A stretch of 64,000 bases of DNA, from positions 2,480,001 through 2,544,000 of the forward strand of contig NC_051105.1 of NCBI RefSeq assembly GCF_901709675.1, given 5' to 3'. The notes beneath the pieces are model-generated. The model made no database searches, had not been told where the DNA came from, and saw only the letters and a list, made by a program, of their open reading frames with translations. The DNA comes from Syngnathus acus. Taxonomy: Eukaryota > Chordata > Actinopteri > Syngnathiformes > Syngnathidae. The first letter of the stretch is position 1; every line of letters starts with the position of its first letter. The position numbers were made by a program, and so were the translations under genes. Below are positions 1-14,500 of the stretch, piece after piece.

Positions 1-2272
1 TGTAAGGATGGTAAAGCGAAATACACACACATACTGACAATCAGACCAAATTTGAGCAATATTTCCTCAATCTCTTCTGAATTAATCTGAATGCGTCCAA
101 AAGATGATCTTGATCTTGCTCACAAGCAATGGGGGGAGGGGCTTTATATCCCGTTGCCATTGAGCTATAGCAAGCTCCTTTATTTCTGCACACAAATCTT
201 CTATTATTGCTTAGTACGAGCTATCATCAGCGAGGAATGTTACCCGATAAAATCGGAAGCTTTGCTCCCGTCTTTGCCTGAGCAGATTTGATTTATTATG
301 TTTTTCTACCGGTTAGGTCTCCATTGGGCAATATTACATTTCACAATAAGATAATGTGTGCTATTGTTATGAAATGATCCTCAACTGGTTGTTTGGTATA
401 AAAAGTAAAGTGAGTTTTATATTAAATGGAAGATGATGGCTCTGGAAATAAATAAATCCGGGGCTTCTCACTGCTGGCTGTATAAAATACTCAATTTCCT
501 CAAATAGTGGCCTGGCTACTGTAATAATTTCAGTTTGCCCATTGCTAACCAAAACAGCAGTACATTTGCAGTTTCTCAGATTAATATATTCGAATTTGAC
601 AAATGGAAATGTTTCTCGCTTGATGTCACTCGGTTGCTGTAAACAATTTTCCGGGTGAGTTGGTGTTAGCAACGCCTCACGATTAGCGTTGCACTTTTGC
701 TCTCACTTCGATGTTGTGTGCATCCATGATTATGTCCTGAGGAGCAAGCTCCAGCCAACCTGCCTTGTTTCTCAGTTTGTTTTCTAGAATACTCCTTTTG
801 TTCGCTAGCAAAAATAATAATTGACGTATTATTTATTTATTTATTTATTGATGAAATCTTGCCTGGCAATTGTCTTCAACACGCCTACGACTCATTCAAA
901 ATAGAGATTGAATATTATCATATATTGCCGCGTGTACACATCCCCAGGCCACTATATGAGAAAAGAAAGTATGAGCGCTGTAAAAATAGTAAAATATTTG
1001 ATGGCTGTTCTTTTGACTGCTTTACAGTACGGCTGGTCTGTATGGATCAAATCTTGTGCTGTGGTACTGTATATTGCGATATTTCTTTAAGGGACCTGTT
1101 TTATGGATTCTTGAATCAGGTACTACAACACATCGACACACACACACACACACACAAAAGTGAATCTTTACTTGGATTTAGGCAATTCTGTCAAGGAATG
1201 GGCATAATAATTAAGGAATGGATTAATTTGTGGTTATAATTCAGTTTTTGATTGATTATATGCTGATTACTGTCTAAAGAAGGCCAAAGTAATATTCCAC
1301 ATAGACCTCGAGTTCTGGAAAGGAAATGGAAATTTAATTCGTATAGAGACTTGTGGTTTTAATAAGGGAATGAGTGTTATTGGGGCAATGTAGCCACTTT
1401 GATAACAACAACAAAATATATAGAAATAACTACTTTCCTGTATATAACTTATCTGAGACTCTTTAGACTCCGAAGCAACTAATTAAAAAAATCATGTAAG
1501 AAAGAGTGGAAATAAAAGCTCAAACTTTTTTTATTTTTATTTTAAATCAGAACCTAAGTGTTTTGTAATATCTTCTTAAAATTGAGATTTTTCCAGGTAA
1601 ATTAGGAAAGGTGAAACAAATGCCACTGCTATTGCTGCTGCTGGGGATTTCTTGTGTCTGTGACACTGAAGGTGCAACAACCATTGAGTATACTGTACAT
1701 ACGTTTCCATGGAAGCACACGGCATGCAAACCAGGATGAGGGACTAAAAGTCTTGAAACTATGTGCTGTGTACTGTGCTCCAAATAGAAACCACTAATGT
1801 CATACTTGTCGTGAGAGGCTATGAGATGTATTTATCTGGTTCTTCTGCTTCGGGGAAGGGGGGGGGGGGGCTATTTGCATGCTCGTGGAGAGGCCAATTT
1901 AGCCTGGCTGCAGGGTAGCTCGGAATAAGTCCCTGGTAGCACTCATCGAATGCAATTATTTCATCCAAAGCTCATACGATTGTGCCAATATTTTCTTGTT
2001 TTTTCAAATCACATCTCAGCGAGTTAACGTTTTATATGACCTGTGGTGAAATTTGAGGGACTGTGCACCTCACTGCCTGTGACAACATCTTTTTTGATGC
2101 AGAAGAAATGAAGCAACACCACTTTCACCCCTGACAGCCTTACAGGGTGTTCTTGTTGACTGCTTTGCACATTTTCTTATTACACTTGAATCAATATTTG
2201 CAATTTGTATGATTTCAACTTCCTTTTCTAACAATGTAAATAAACATTCTTCATGTCAAAAAGTTGACTGAC
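1..2272. other. non-coding; probably opsin intron 3
   Basis: No exon recognised. It holds a (CA)n tract at 1136-1157 and a 13-base G run at 1858-1870. On the minus strand I looked for the expected short opsin tail exon (an acceptor followed by a phase-0 Phe-Tyr-x-Cys-Phe-like start) and found none. Confidence 0.5.
1136..1157. repeat. CA microsatellite
   Basis: About 11 uninterrupted CA units. Confidence 0.95.
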
Positions 2273-2506
2273 CTGCTTGTTCATGAGGATGTAGATAAGC
2301 GGATTGATGACAGTGCTGCTCTTGGCCAGCAAGGACGGCACCACGCTGGCCACGGGGCTGATGATGTCAGGTGGGCCGAACGTCGCCATCATGGCCACCA
2401 CACCGTACGGCATCCAGCACAGCAGGTAACACGCAGCCGTAGTCAGGACCATGAACAGAATGTGGTACTCTCGTCTTCGAGCTGCTGTCTTGCGGATCTT
2501 ACCAAC
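2273..2506 (-). CDS. tmtops: TMT opsin coding exon 3 (residues 234-311)
   Basis: Cytoplasmic loop 3 (KIRKTAARRREYH), helix 6 (CYLLCWMPYGVV), helix 7 with the retinal lysine (SLLAKSSTVINPLIYILM). The acceptor is TTGCCACAG and the donor GTCAGT, phase 0 on both sides. Exactly 78 codons. Confidence 0.95.
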
Positions 2507-5500
2507 CTGTGGCAAAAAAGAGTTCAAGGATGAATTCATTTTATCGAATTCCATTGATTACCCCGTTTATTCTCATTAGATTTGTGGGTCTTGTTATTAC
2601 TACATGATTAAATAGAATGTTTTTGATTCAGTTCACTGGGAAATCGATGGCTAAATGTCATTCTTCACAGAGGATAAAGAATATATGTGTAGCATGATGC
2701 CAGCACCAGAGCCTACATAACAGATTATTTCCATGACGGCGTTAGGGTTACTAAAAGTCAACACGGACCTGGTCATGCTATAAACATTATTTTTCTCCTA
2801 TTTGAACTTGTGAACCAAAAGGCTCCCCCCAACGAGCTGGAATAAAATAAAGTGTAATTGTTGCCCACATTCAACCACACACAAATACGGACCCTTAACC
2901 ACTTATAAATACAGCATCTAACATCAATATGCCTAGATGATCATATTTCTTTTGGATTGGAAAATACACAGCAATATGAAAATACTGTCGCTTGCCTTTC
3001 AGTATGATACAGTCAAATTCGGTGCCATTAAAAACTACAACCATCAAAATGAAATTACTTTGATGAACAGGGCAAACATCGTGCATGAATGTTAAAATTA
3101 GAGCCTAAACCAGGATAATCTTTCTCTGGAAAACTTCATGCAGAGGCATCTTTTTGAGACAAAGGCAAACATATCAAGTCGCCAGGATTTAGGACTTTCA
3201 TAACACAAATACATCTGATAATGATCTTAAGCGGCCTGGTGGGCACTCATGTGAATAAATCCTGCGTAATACTCTCACGGTTTAGAAGGGATTGGACCGT
3301 CAAGCGGGGATTGTCTTTGAAGCATGCACTTGCATATAATGAATCATCTTAATGTCCACGTTGACCTTTTTTTTTTTTTTTTAAATGTTTTTTGGTTTTA
3401 CAGGACTCTGGTCCACACATATGTGAGACATTCAAAGTGATTCATGTTTCTTGTATTTTTTATGATATGTATATTTTAAATTAATTGCCCGTCCCAGACA
3501 CAGACCTTATTGCAAAAATGTATTTTGACATTTTGCAAGCGAAGTATATTTTGTAAACACACCCACGCTTTAAAAAGTGGGTCTCGGTCCATTTCTTTAA
3601 TTCGCATCAGGATTCGTTTGCGCGTATTCACACCTGCACAAAAGGTCCGGACCAGCGTTCCAATCGAACCCTGGTCCGTCAAACAGTCAGGTCTGAATAC
3701 ATCCCAAGTAGTTTGGCTAATGTAACTCACTCAGTGATTTTAGTAAGTGCATTAAAAGCGGCTTATGCACAGCGAATCGTTCCGGTAATAAAATAAGATT
3801 GATTACGACCTCGGAAAACGACACCTCGACACCCGGGGGCAAGCTGTGCATTAGGTACATAAGCCTTGAGTTGGGATTTACCTGACTATAACCCACGTCA
3901 CTGTGATGTCACAGTTTTAACTGGAGGCAAAAGAAGGGAAGCCAGCAATAAACACAGGTATTTGGAATCCAAAGGATGACCACGGGACATTCCACTTGAT
4001 TGCCACTTGATTTATGGACTGTCAATCAAAGTAGTCAGCGGTGGATATTACATTGATGTTACGCTATCATGTTATCTCATTTGTTAGCAGTTGACAAATG
4101 GAGCCGGAGCTGTCGGTGACATTTGGAAGATGGATGTTCAGCTCACGAGAGCGAGTGTTTCTTGGCAGTGAGACGTTTGAACCTATACCCTTAAGAAATG
4201 TGTTCAGGCGTTCACTGGGTTAAAAACAACCCAATATGGGTTAAAAATTGAGCCAACAAAACAATCCAGGTGAAGCCAATATATCTTCCTGTTTGTGCCT
4301 CTACGCGTTTATTGTTTTTCATTTATTAGCCTGGATTTCCATGAGAAGTTTGGTGACAATCAGTTCTTTGATGGTCATTGAAATATTAGATAATTGCAAT
4401 CATTCTAAATGGGATGTTGTGGAATCGTATCCAGTCAGAATGCAAATCAGTCACTCTTAATCGGGATTTCATCCAGATTAAATACATTAATCAATCGAAC
4501 ACAATAAATCCGATTTGATATCTTTTACAACATAATATACTGTAGTAGATGAGGTTGTATGAAAATCAGATGGTTTCTACACATCATCTCTTCACTGTGG
4601 GTATTCTTGCAAGGCTCTGCAAAATAATTTATAGACTGGAATGGGATTCGAATTTCTGCTGATGTGACTGCATGCGTGGCCTTGTGTTAGTTCATCATCT
4701 TGCGACCAGAAGCTGTTTCACCATAATGGATTCTACATCTGCTCAGAGGAGACCATCGTCAAGCACACCCCAGACGCCTGCAGTTTCTCAGAGAAAGGCT
4801 AAAAAAAAAGGAAAACTACACACGCAATGGAGTAAGCAATTTTTTTTTTTTTTGGGCCACCAGTGGCAGTAGCAATTAAAAATTCAAAGCCCTGCGGAGC
4901 ACAGCTTTAAATTTCACTCTAGAAATAAAATAGTAAAGATCCAACTGAATACGTGCAGACACATACTGTATCTGAATGCACGTAAAGATCCAATTGAATA
5001 TGTGCAGACACATACTGTATCGGAATGCGCAATCAGTTGTCAAACTAATCAGGATTTGATCTGCTTCAAACTGAACTGATGTGGAAATGCCCCAAACCAA
5101 ACAGGAAGTTCCCTAAAATGAACAAGTTGACCAGAAGTACCCCAAAATGAACCGGAAGGTGGCCAGAAGTGCCCCGATTATAACAGGAAGTGTCCCTAAC
5201 TGAATAGGAGGTGATACAGAAGTACCTCAAATGTTTAAAAAAAATAAATTAATTAAATGATCAAATTAAGATATTATGGTTTCTGTTGGGCGGCTCGGTG
5301 GCGCACTGGCTAGCACGTCTACCTCACAGTAAGGAGGGTGCGGGTTCGATTCCACCTCCGGCCCTCCCTGTGTGGAGTTTGCATGTTCTCCCCGTGCCCG
5401 CGTGGGTTTTCTCCGGGCACTCCGGTTTCCTCCCACATCCCCAAAAACATGCTTGGTAGGCCGATTGAGCGCTCCAAATTGCCCCTAGGTGTGAGTGCGT

Positions 5501-8500
5501 GTGCGGATGGTTGTTCGTCTCTGTGTGCCCTGCGATTGGCTGGCAACCGGTTCAGGGTGTCCCCCGCCTACTGCCCGATGACAGCTGGGATGGGCTCCGG
5601 CAACCCCGCGACCCCCGTGGGGATACAGCGGTACAGAAAATGGATGGATGGTTTCTGTTGTTACTTCTAATTTCCATGTTTTGACTGATTCGTAGTAAAA
5701 AAAAAAAATCCGACCGGAACAAAACTTGTGCTTGTTTTGCACGCTCAAAAGATGTCAAACCAGGTTTCATCCTTGTTAAATCCAGACTGCGCACTTATTT
5801 GGCAGCAATCATGTTCATAGCCTTATCAGTATGTCAAATAATCCATCCATTTTCAACACTGCTTATCCTGTTCAGGCAGACCACACCCTGAACCGTCGAG
5901 ACGAACAGCTAGTTAGAACACGTGCACAAAATGTCTACCTGTTTGACAGCCCAGAGCAGCCTGCCATAGCAGTAGATCATGACCAACACAGGCAGCCCTA
6001 GGCAGAAGATGAAGAGACAGATGACGTAGGCGTGCGACTGGGTTGTCTGGACTGTCCAGGACACTGAGCAGCTGGTTCCGGCTCCCTCCACGCCGTAGCT
6101 GCTCCAACCCAACAGCGGCGGCACCGTCCAGAACAAAGAGTAGAGCCACGAGCCTCCGACGGCCATCATGGGCTTGCGGTAGTTGGGCCCCCGCTTGTTG
6201 TACACAGTCAGAGTGCTGTAGCGGTCGTAAGAGAGGATCACCAGAGAAATCAGCGAGACGATACCTGGAAATGCACAGGACGGCACGTTAGAAAGTAGAA
6301 TGTGCTCAAGTGTTAACAAGTGCAATATGTGCTCATTTCGCCGTCTTTGGTCAAACTGTTTGATCCCGGAATGGATCAATACGTTTCCGTGAACATCCGC
6401 TTGTATACCTTTGTGTGACTCATAATGTCGCGACATCTCTGCTGCAACCTGATGATGAAACTCTGAGACAATGAACTCAGTGGCCTCTAAAGACATCCGG
6501 TTTGAAAATGTTTTCTCAGTCTCTTTATATAAAAATGTGCATAGCATGATGAAGTGGACTTTTTATATACGAAATAGAAATGAAGCAGAAAATGTATTTC
6601 AAGATTCATGGACCAAACTCGGCTTGTGAATGTAGCCACACTTGTTAGCAAGCAACCACTTTGCAAAAGGTGCACACAAAGCATTTTTATTATTCTTGTT
6701 TTGAGCTCAGTTCACAATATGTCTTAAGAACACTTTATCTTGTCTTTTGAAATAAAAGGTGAGACACTTTTAAGACAATATAAGAATGAATTGTATTTTT
6801 GCTTGCAGAAGCAGAACTTCATTACTAAGGTGCCAAATTACTTTCAATTTGTGCAGCAGATCCGTGTGGTGCATGCAATGTACATATTAGCAAATACTAT
6901 CATTCTGATATTAGTTGAGTGATTATAACTCCTGCCACAGTACTGAAGGAAAACGAAAACCAATAATCACATTTAATATTGTTCTTTAAAAATAGTCAAC
7001 TATTTAAAGTTGGGTTCCCGATGCCTCTGCCAACTGATTGCGGGATTATGGTCATTGGAATTTGGCTCCACAGTTATATAATTTGTCATTTTGTGTCATG
7101 TTGTTCGCTAACAAACACAGTCTTCAAAAATTAACCAGCTAAAGAGGAAATAAAACATTTGGAGGGGAGCAGATGCTTTAAAAAAAAAAACTTTCACCCC
7201 CCTCCAGATTGCTGCTATTGACATTCTGATGAAAAAGTAGCAGTGCGGTCGGGGTATCAATGGCAACGGATGACCGATAAAACTGCCAAACACAAACCGC
7301 TATAATCAGAGACTAGAAATAGCCTTGGACCGCAGGAAATAAACTAAGCGTCAACATTTATTGAGTCATCATGGACCTTTTCTCGCGGCAGAATAAATGG
7401 TTTCATTCATTACCTGCTTTTCCATAGCAAGGCCACCGGAAGCCTTCAACCGTATGAAATTCCACTCTTGCACTAATTGAATGTTGTTACTGTAAGTCAC
7501 CATCAAAATAATAGTTTCTTACGCATTACTCTCTCTGATCATTCTATTAATACTCGTATGCTACTATTGAGTTTCTTAATTTCACACTGTCTAAATCTAA
7601 AGGGAGCATATAATAAATGCATGTAGTTGAGTCTCTGGCGTGCATAACATGAAACTGTGAGTGTGACTTGTGTATAAAATATTAACATCCCGGTTAGGTC
7701 TGTGCAATACCTCCTTCGTCTCTGTTTAGAAACGGTCCCTTAACTTGAGCCACAAAATCAACCGTGGCTTATAGCATTTCAGCCACAGATTAACAATAAA
7801 ACATTGTCACTGATTCGTTCTGGTCTTAAATGAAAAATAAGAGTACCGTAATTTTCGGACTATAAGTCGCGGTTTTTTTTCATAGTTTGGGTGGGGGGGG
7901 CGACTTATACTCAGGAGCGATTTATATACATATATGTTTTTTTTTTTTCACTTTTTTGGGCATTTTATGGCTGGTGCGACTTATACTCCGGTGCGACTTA
8001 TAGTCCGAAAATTACGGTAACACTAATGCCAAGGCTTATGTTTGAGTGACATTCAACCAAGCTGAGTGATATCTAATCCAAAGGGGAAGCGTTTTATACA
8101 GATCACAAACAATTAAGATCGGATCATCACAAGATTAAAATGCATTATTCTTGGAGTGTATTACTAAGGGCTTATTTGACTGCACTTATCCCCCAAAATA
8201 GGTAGCCTACGGTACAATAATATATACTCACAACCTAAATAACGTGAATTTTTCATTCAACTGATTGTTCCCTTGGTAACATCTGAAAAGGAACAACGAA
8301 CGTTACCAGTGATCCTCCTACGTCATTAATGTAATGGAGTTTGATGAAGTCAAGGAGGAAACGACCTGTACAATTTGCCCTTTGTTTGACTGCGTTCTTG
8401 TTTGACCTTATGTTCAACGTCTGCGAATGGTCGTTTTCTGATTCCATGAAACACACAGTTTGAATGAATGTGCCTTGAACATATCACTTCATCTGAAACA

Positions 8501-11500
8501 AAAAGCCAAGGCTCTGTTTCTCCAATTTCATACTATAAGGGTGTTGTCACGATCCGTCTCCGTTCGCCGTCACCTGCCTCTCGTGACATGTCTCGTATTT
8601 AAGTCCTGTCTGCGTGTCACTCCCCTGTCGGATTGTTTTCGTCTTTGTCTTGTCTTTCTGTTCAGTTATTCTCGTCCCTCGTCGAGCCTCTAGTCTGCCT
8701 TTTGAGTTTCCCCTCAATAAAATCAGGTCCAAGCTGGTCGCCCAGCTCCACTCATTCCATGACAGGTGTAATAAACACTTGCAAACATGACACAGGAAGG
8801 GTTGATCTGATGTAAAGTGATCACAGTAAACTGTGGAATTCACAAAGCATCACATTTGGTGAGTAAAAAAGAAAACAGACAGACTGTCTAAACCAAGTAA
8901 ACAGAGCACACCTGTGTTATGCCAAACAACAAATGGCCTGATTCCGTGTCTAAAATCCTGCCATAAAAACGAGAAGGGATATTCAACATCATTATGTTCT
9001 GTGATGCAAACTTCTCAAATTCAGCAACATTTTGCGAGGGCGGGGGGCAAAGAATTTATTTGAAAATTCCTGGATCACAACAATGTTTACTATATTTTTT
9101 TATGACAAACTGGGTTAAAACGCTTATTCATATCAGTGTATTAGGGAAAGAAATTATTTTGGGAACACAATAAGTAGCTTTGGCATAACAAACCTTACCC
9201 CCTAATGAACATCAACTGAGTTACTTTCAAGTGACATTTCCTTACTTTTTCCTACTTTTTGAAATTTAGTGCGTGTGACATGAGGCTAAGAAATACACCA
9301 AAGCCAGCTGTTGTCTCATTGCGTGATGGAGCCACTGCCACAAGCCATATGCTTTAGCATCCTTTCAAGACAAAATTATAAATAAACAACGAGTTCTCTT
9401 CAGAGAGTGATTTAAAGCAAACTTTCATCGGTGCCCAAAAAAAAAAAAAAAGTGCTGTTGAATTTGTGTGGGCTCAGTGAATGCTCCAAACAACTAACTG
9501 TGAAGGTTGCAATCCCAAATTGGTCGTTTCGATTAAGCCAGATGGTGTCCGCAATCACTCGTCGGGGTGGATAGCGATGTGTCTCTTCAGGATGGAGGCG
9601 AGCAGAACAGAACAGCAGGAGCAAACAATCAGAAGCAGTTACAGGAACCCCAGGAAGACACACAAGCAAAGCACACAGAGAAAACCTTGTAGTTATTCTC
9701 GAAACCCTTCGTAAAAAAAAAAAAATATATATATATACAGTGAAATCCTTGAAACGAGTCGTGACTCAAGACTAGGCTTGTCACGTTGGGGTGCTAATGA
9801 CCTACCATGTGTCACTGTTTGTTTTAGTTCCAAGATGCATAAACATACACAGTATGAATAATATTCATTATGGAATGTCACAAATTCTTCACAAAAGTGA
9901 ATTATACACAGGCCATGAACAATCTATGACTGTATTCATACTTCACCAGTGAAATTTCAGTGTGCCTGTATATTTCAGCTCCTTGGTTGTCAATCAGCCT
10001 CCGGGAGAAAATTTGGAATGCCATATTTTCCCCCTTGGCTTATGGGTTATTATTGAACCCCTGTGAATTCCGCCTAGCAACATGTCTCTTGATCTAATGT
10101 GAAAAGGCAACGTTTTGATCTATGCTGCTCTAAAATTGTTGTGAATGCTTTGTGTGATTTACAACTCTGATGGTGGAAGCAAAATTACCAGCGGGGTAAA
10201 AAAAAGCACATTAGACCATTAGAGTCGTTTTCTTGGAAGGGTGCCTGCCTTAGTGGTTGGTGCCTCACATTTAATCCCACACTAAATTGACCTTAATAAT
10301 GAGGTTGGTGAGACACTGGCATCGGATGAAACAAATTGTTATTCATTCAAATCTAAAAGATTTACCTCAAATGAGAAATGGGCATAAATAATAAGATTCA
10401 AACTGTGGTGAGATACCCACTGAGATGAACTTTGGTTTGATGTATCACATCCAACGTCTTATCATTGCCTCTGCTTTTCTGCACTGACTGCCAAATCTCT
10501 TCAAAGTAAATGAAAGTAAATGTTCAAGGACGACTTTCAAGGCTGAGTTGTACTACTTTCAAGGCTGAGTTGCACAAACCTGTATTGTGACTCTTTCAAT
10601 TTAAAAATCGTGGTCGTTTTGTTCTTGTGTTTACTTGGCTGTGGTTCCACAGTCAGACAATGACAGATAACGTTGAATTTTACCTTCGCCACTTAGTATC
10701 TCAGTTCTTTGTAATCACTGAATAGCAATTGCCAGTCGAATGCTATTTGTTGGCAGTGATAAAATATCACTGTAAAGTGAATTAGGAAACTATTTGGGGG
10801 GGGATATAAATGACAAAAAGGTTGTTCACCACTCAATGCAGTCCAGACTTCCAGTTATTGCAGCGCTACATTTTATTTCATTTGATAAGAAAAAATGGCA
10901 TTTTTTCTACATTTTATTTCATTTGATAAGCAAAAATAGCATTTTTTATACTGCAATATATATATATATATTAATGTGTGTGAGTGTGTGTGAGAAAAAA
11001 GTAACAGTTTAACAACAGTCCATAAAATTTGACATGCATTTTTCATGCCAACTGCTGGTTCCTGCAGGGTATTGCACACTCATGCATAACCACGCAGGGT
11101 TGTCAATATCATGTCATAGATGTATGTCTCATATTATATACAGAATAGGCTACACAACAAACTGATGACTAACTAGTTTTGAAATCAGAGACGAGTAAAA
11201 ACTGTTCATTTTTTTAAAAAGAGGAATGTAACGAGCAATATCTCTATTTTTTAAAAATGAAGACAATTTGCAATTGTAGTATTGACACAAAGTCGATGCA
11301 CAATTTGTCTTTGCGAGCCAAATATTACACTGCGGTCCAAATATGGCCCGCGGGCCAGAGTTTGACTTCCCAGGCATAGAGCATTCCAAATAGCCTACCA
11401 AGCAACAAGTATTGCAAAATTGTATTTTTAAATCGTATTTCTCTGTATTCAACTATTCAAATAACTACCAGCACATAACTGTGAATGAGATTCATCAATC

Positions 11501-14500
11501 TGACAATCTTAGAGATGATTCATAAGACTCATGTATTCTATTTTTTAATATTTACATCTTCTAAACTTCAGCTTTTTTTCACATTTTTATTTAATAATTC
11601 TGTATATAATAGTCATAATAATTATGACCGCTGCATACTCCAATTTCCCTGTGTGGAACAAATAATGGAATATCTTATCTTAAAACAAATTCTGTGCTCT
11701 TAGCTTCAGAGCTTCAAGGGTATCTCAGAATTCCATCTGGCCTCAATGCAATTTGAATTTTATCTGAACTCACCACCAATTAAGTATCTTTTTGCCACAA
11801 GCAGAGATAGACCGACCATGTGCTGTACTGACTTTATTGGGGGAAAGTGGAAAGCTGGATTGCGGGCTTGGCTTGGCGGCTGAAAAGGACCAGCGAAGGA
11901 CAGGAACCAACCTGACGGAGAGAGCGCGCAGGGCGTGGAGGGTTGCAGCTTATAGTCCGAAAAGTACGGTAGGCTGTTTAACAAACGGGTGCAGGTGATC
12001 AGCTCAACTGCATGGGCGTGGCTGAGAACGATTGACGGCAAGGAAAAGCCACCGTCATGTCTTTCATTACCCAGGAATGAAATGGAAATCGGGTTTGCTC
12101 TCTTCCAGGTGACTTTTTTTTTTTTTAATGGTGCTGTGTCAAAATTCAATATTTGGTGGACTCCTAACAGTTGTTAATACATTTTCCCCTGAGAAATGTT
12201 AATACATTTTCCCCTGAGAAACACCTGATGATGTAGTGGTTCACATGATTGCCTCTGTGCAGACATTGTGGGTTCTATTCCTACTTCAATGCTGTTTTGA
12301 ATGTTAGTGTGACAGCTAGATAGGCTCCAGCGACTCTTCTTTTCACATATGACACAATGCTAACTTACATCAGAGATGTCAATGTGATTGGTTTGCACTC
12401 AGACAGTTCCAAGAAATCACTGTTGAGTGTGATTGGTGAATCACATAAGATTGGGAATTCAGAACATCGACACAAGCAGATAAAAGAAAAAAAAGTATTA
12501 ATGCATGAGATGTCCTTCACCTCTCTTTGTGCAATACATTCTAGGCTTCCACTTAATGTGCAAACACATTTTCCATCTATTGAAATGCTTCTTGCGCTTT
12601 TAGAGGTGTGAAATTAGCTCCATTTTTGACAAAGATTGTTTGTGTTGGTTTTTGTTGTGAGGTTGTTAAAGCTCCTCAGTTCTCTCTCGCATTAGTTCGG
12701 CAAATATATATTTCTAACTTCTGTGAATGAGCTCAACATATCCATTGGATGTAAAATGGCACACTGGGCAACTGAGAATTGGCTAGTGGGCCACATCTAG
12801 ACAAATGTTGAGGCTCTTTTTTGTTATTCTTTTATAAATTGATCATATCTCTATTCATGTTGGGCAATTCTGAGTAAACATGTTGTATAAACAGTTCTAA
12901 AAAAAAAGAACAGATCAGATTTAAACACACAACCATACAATTCTGTCGCGAATGCGCTCAAGATTATGAGTTTGTTAGTTCCTGCGATCCCTCCAACATA
13001 TGCCTGAGAGCCATTGAAGTCAGAAGAGCTTTTGGCAAAGCAAACAGATAAAGCAATGGAACGTGACATGAATTTATGAGGTCTTCCATGTTCCTGTCTT
13101 GTCTCATTCCTTAAGTATTCATCTCCACCTGTTTTCATCAGCCCAGTCCACTGAGTCAGCCAATCAGGTCCTTCAACCATTCATGTCTTGTACCTTGTCC
13201 GATCAGTTATCTCGTATTCAGTTTCATGCAAGTTTCTGTTGAGGTTTCATATTGATCAAAAAAGTAAAACACGGAGTCATCAAAAGACTAAACTAACAAA
13301 CCATGATTGCTCACTGAATGGTAAACCTGTGACTCAAAGTTCAGAGGTCATGGATTGGCCTTCCTGTGTTGCAAGTGGATGTTTGTCACCATACCTGTGT
13401 GGGTTTCTTCCTGGTTTTCTCCCATATTCCAAAAACAACCATGGTAAATTAATTGCCGACTCTAAATCGAGCAATCGGAGGCCAACGTTTGCCCTCGACC
13501 AGAACTCACTGAGACCAAGACAAGACCAAGACTTTTTGGGGGGTTGAGACCGAGTCAAAGCCAAGCCAGAAGAAAAGCAGCAAAACCACGACCATAAAGT
13601 AGGGACCACAAGTAAAGACTATTCTTTTTCTTTTCAATACATTTGACAGCCAACACTTTCAAAGGACAAAAATCTCAAATATAAAGTTTTAAAAGTAAAT
13701 GATTGCAAATAATAATAATAATACATTCTTGTATGGATTTTCCTCCTCATTATCACATAAATGAAGTTAAAGAATAGCAAATCAGTGTAGCGTGCAGCCT
13801 AGACAAAATCCTGAGACAAGGCTTATTAGAAGAGTCCAAAAGACAAAGACTTTCAAAATGTGGGCTTGAGTTTGCTTAAGCGCAAGTTTGCCTGCTCGCT
13901 ATAGGCCATTTATTTAAATATGTATTTAAATATTTACTTATTTAAATATTTGTTGAAATGTTTATTTGCATATTTATTTAAATATTTGTTTAAATATTTA
14001 TTGACACATTTATTCAAATGTTTATTTGAATATTTATTTGAATACTTATTTATTTATTTTATGATTTCTTTATTTAAAGATTTATTTAGTTTTCATTCAT
14101 TTATTCATTTGTTTGTTTGTTTGTTTGAATGGGAGGGTCAAATATAGGCACAACCTTCTCTGGACATCAAAAAAAAAAACTTTGGACGGAGCGAGGTGTA
14201 ATGAAGTGTCCACAGACCGTGTCTGAAAGCTTACCGAAGCAGGAATTGATGAAGCCGTACCAGCTGCAGCCGCTGGAGCCGAGGAGCCAGCGTCCGTGGA
14301 TGCTGGAGACGAAGCTGAGCGTGGTGCCGAACACGCACACCAGCATGTCGCTCACGCTGATGTTGAGCAGCAGCATGTTGACGGGCGTGCGCAGCTTCTT
14401 GAACTTACAGAAGAGCAGGAGCACCACCAGGTTGTTGAGGAAACCGAAAGTCATGATGAAGCCCAGCACCACGGAGAGCACCGCGAAGCCGGTGGGAGAC

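Larger units (their letters stand above)
2507..5938. other. opsin intron 2 with repeats
   Basis: AT-rich intron. It contains an inverted GGGTTAAAAACAACCC motif near 4218, a two-copy tandem duplication at 4933-5030, a full SINE at 5289-5647 and a short reversed SINE tail at about 5840-5900. Nothing else coding is seen. Confidence 0.7.
6265..14234. other. opsin intron 1 with mobile elements
   Basis: About 8 kb. It holds a TA-flanked palindromic element (7846-8017), a solo-LTR-like element (8545-8764), short tandem duplications (10866-10947; 12172-12221), a SINE fragment near 13329-13470 and an AT-rich minisatellite beside the exon 1 donor (13909-14130). No coding exon recognised. Confidence 0.7.

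Noticed and set aside
1547-1783. Possible opsin C-terminal exon
   Set aside because: Translation has no helix 8 or palmitoylation-type cysteines and no suitable acceptor in phase 0.
14129-14160. Coding frame of repeated YLFKYL (13920-14147)
   Set aside because: By-product of the AT minisatellite.
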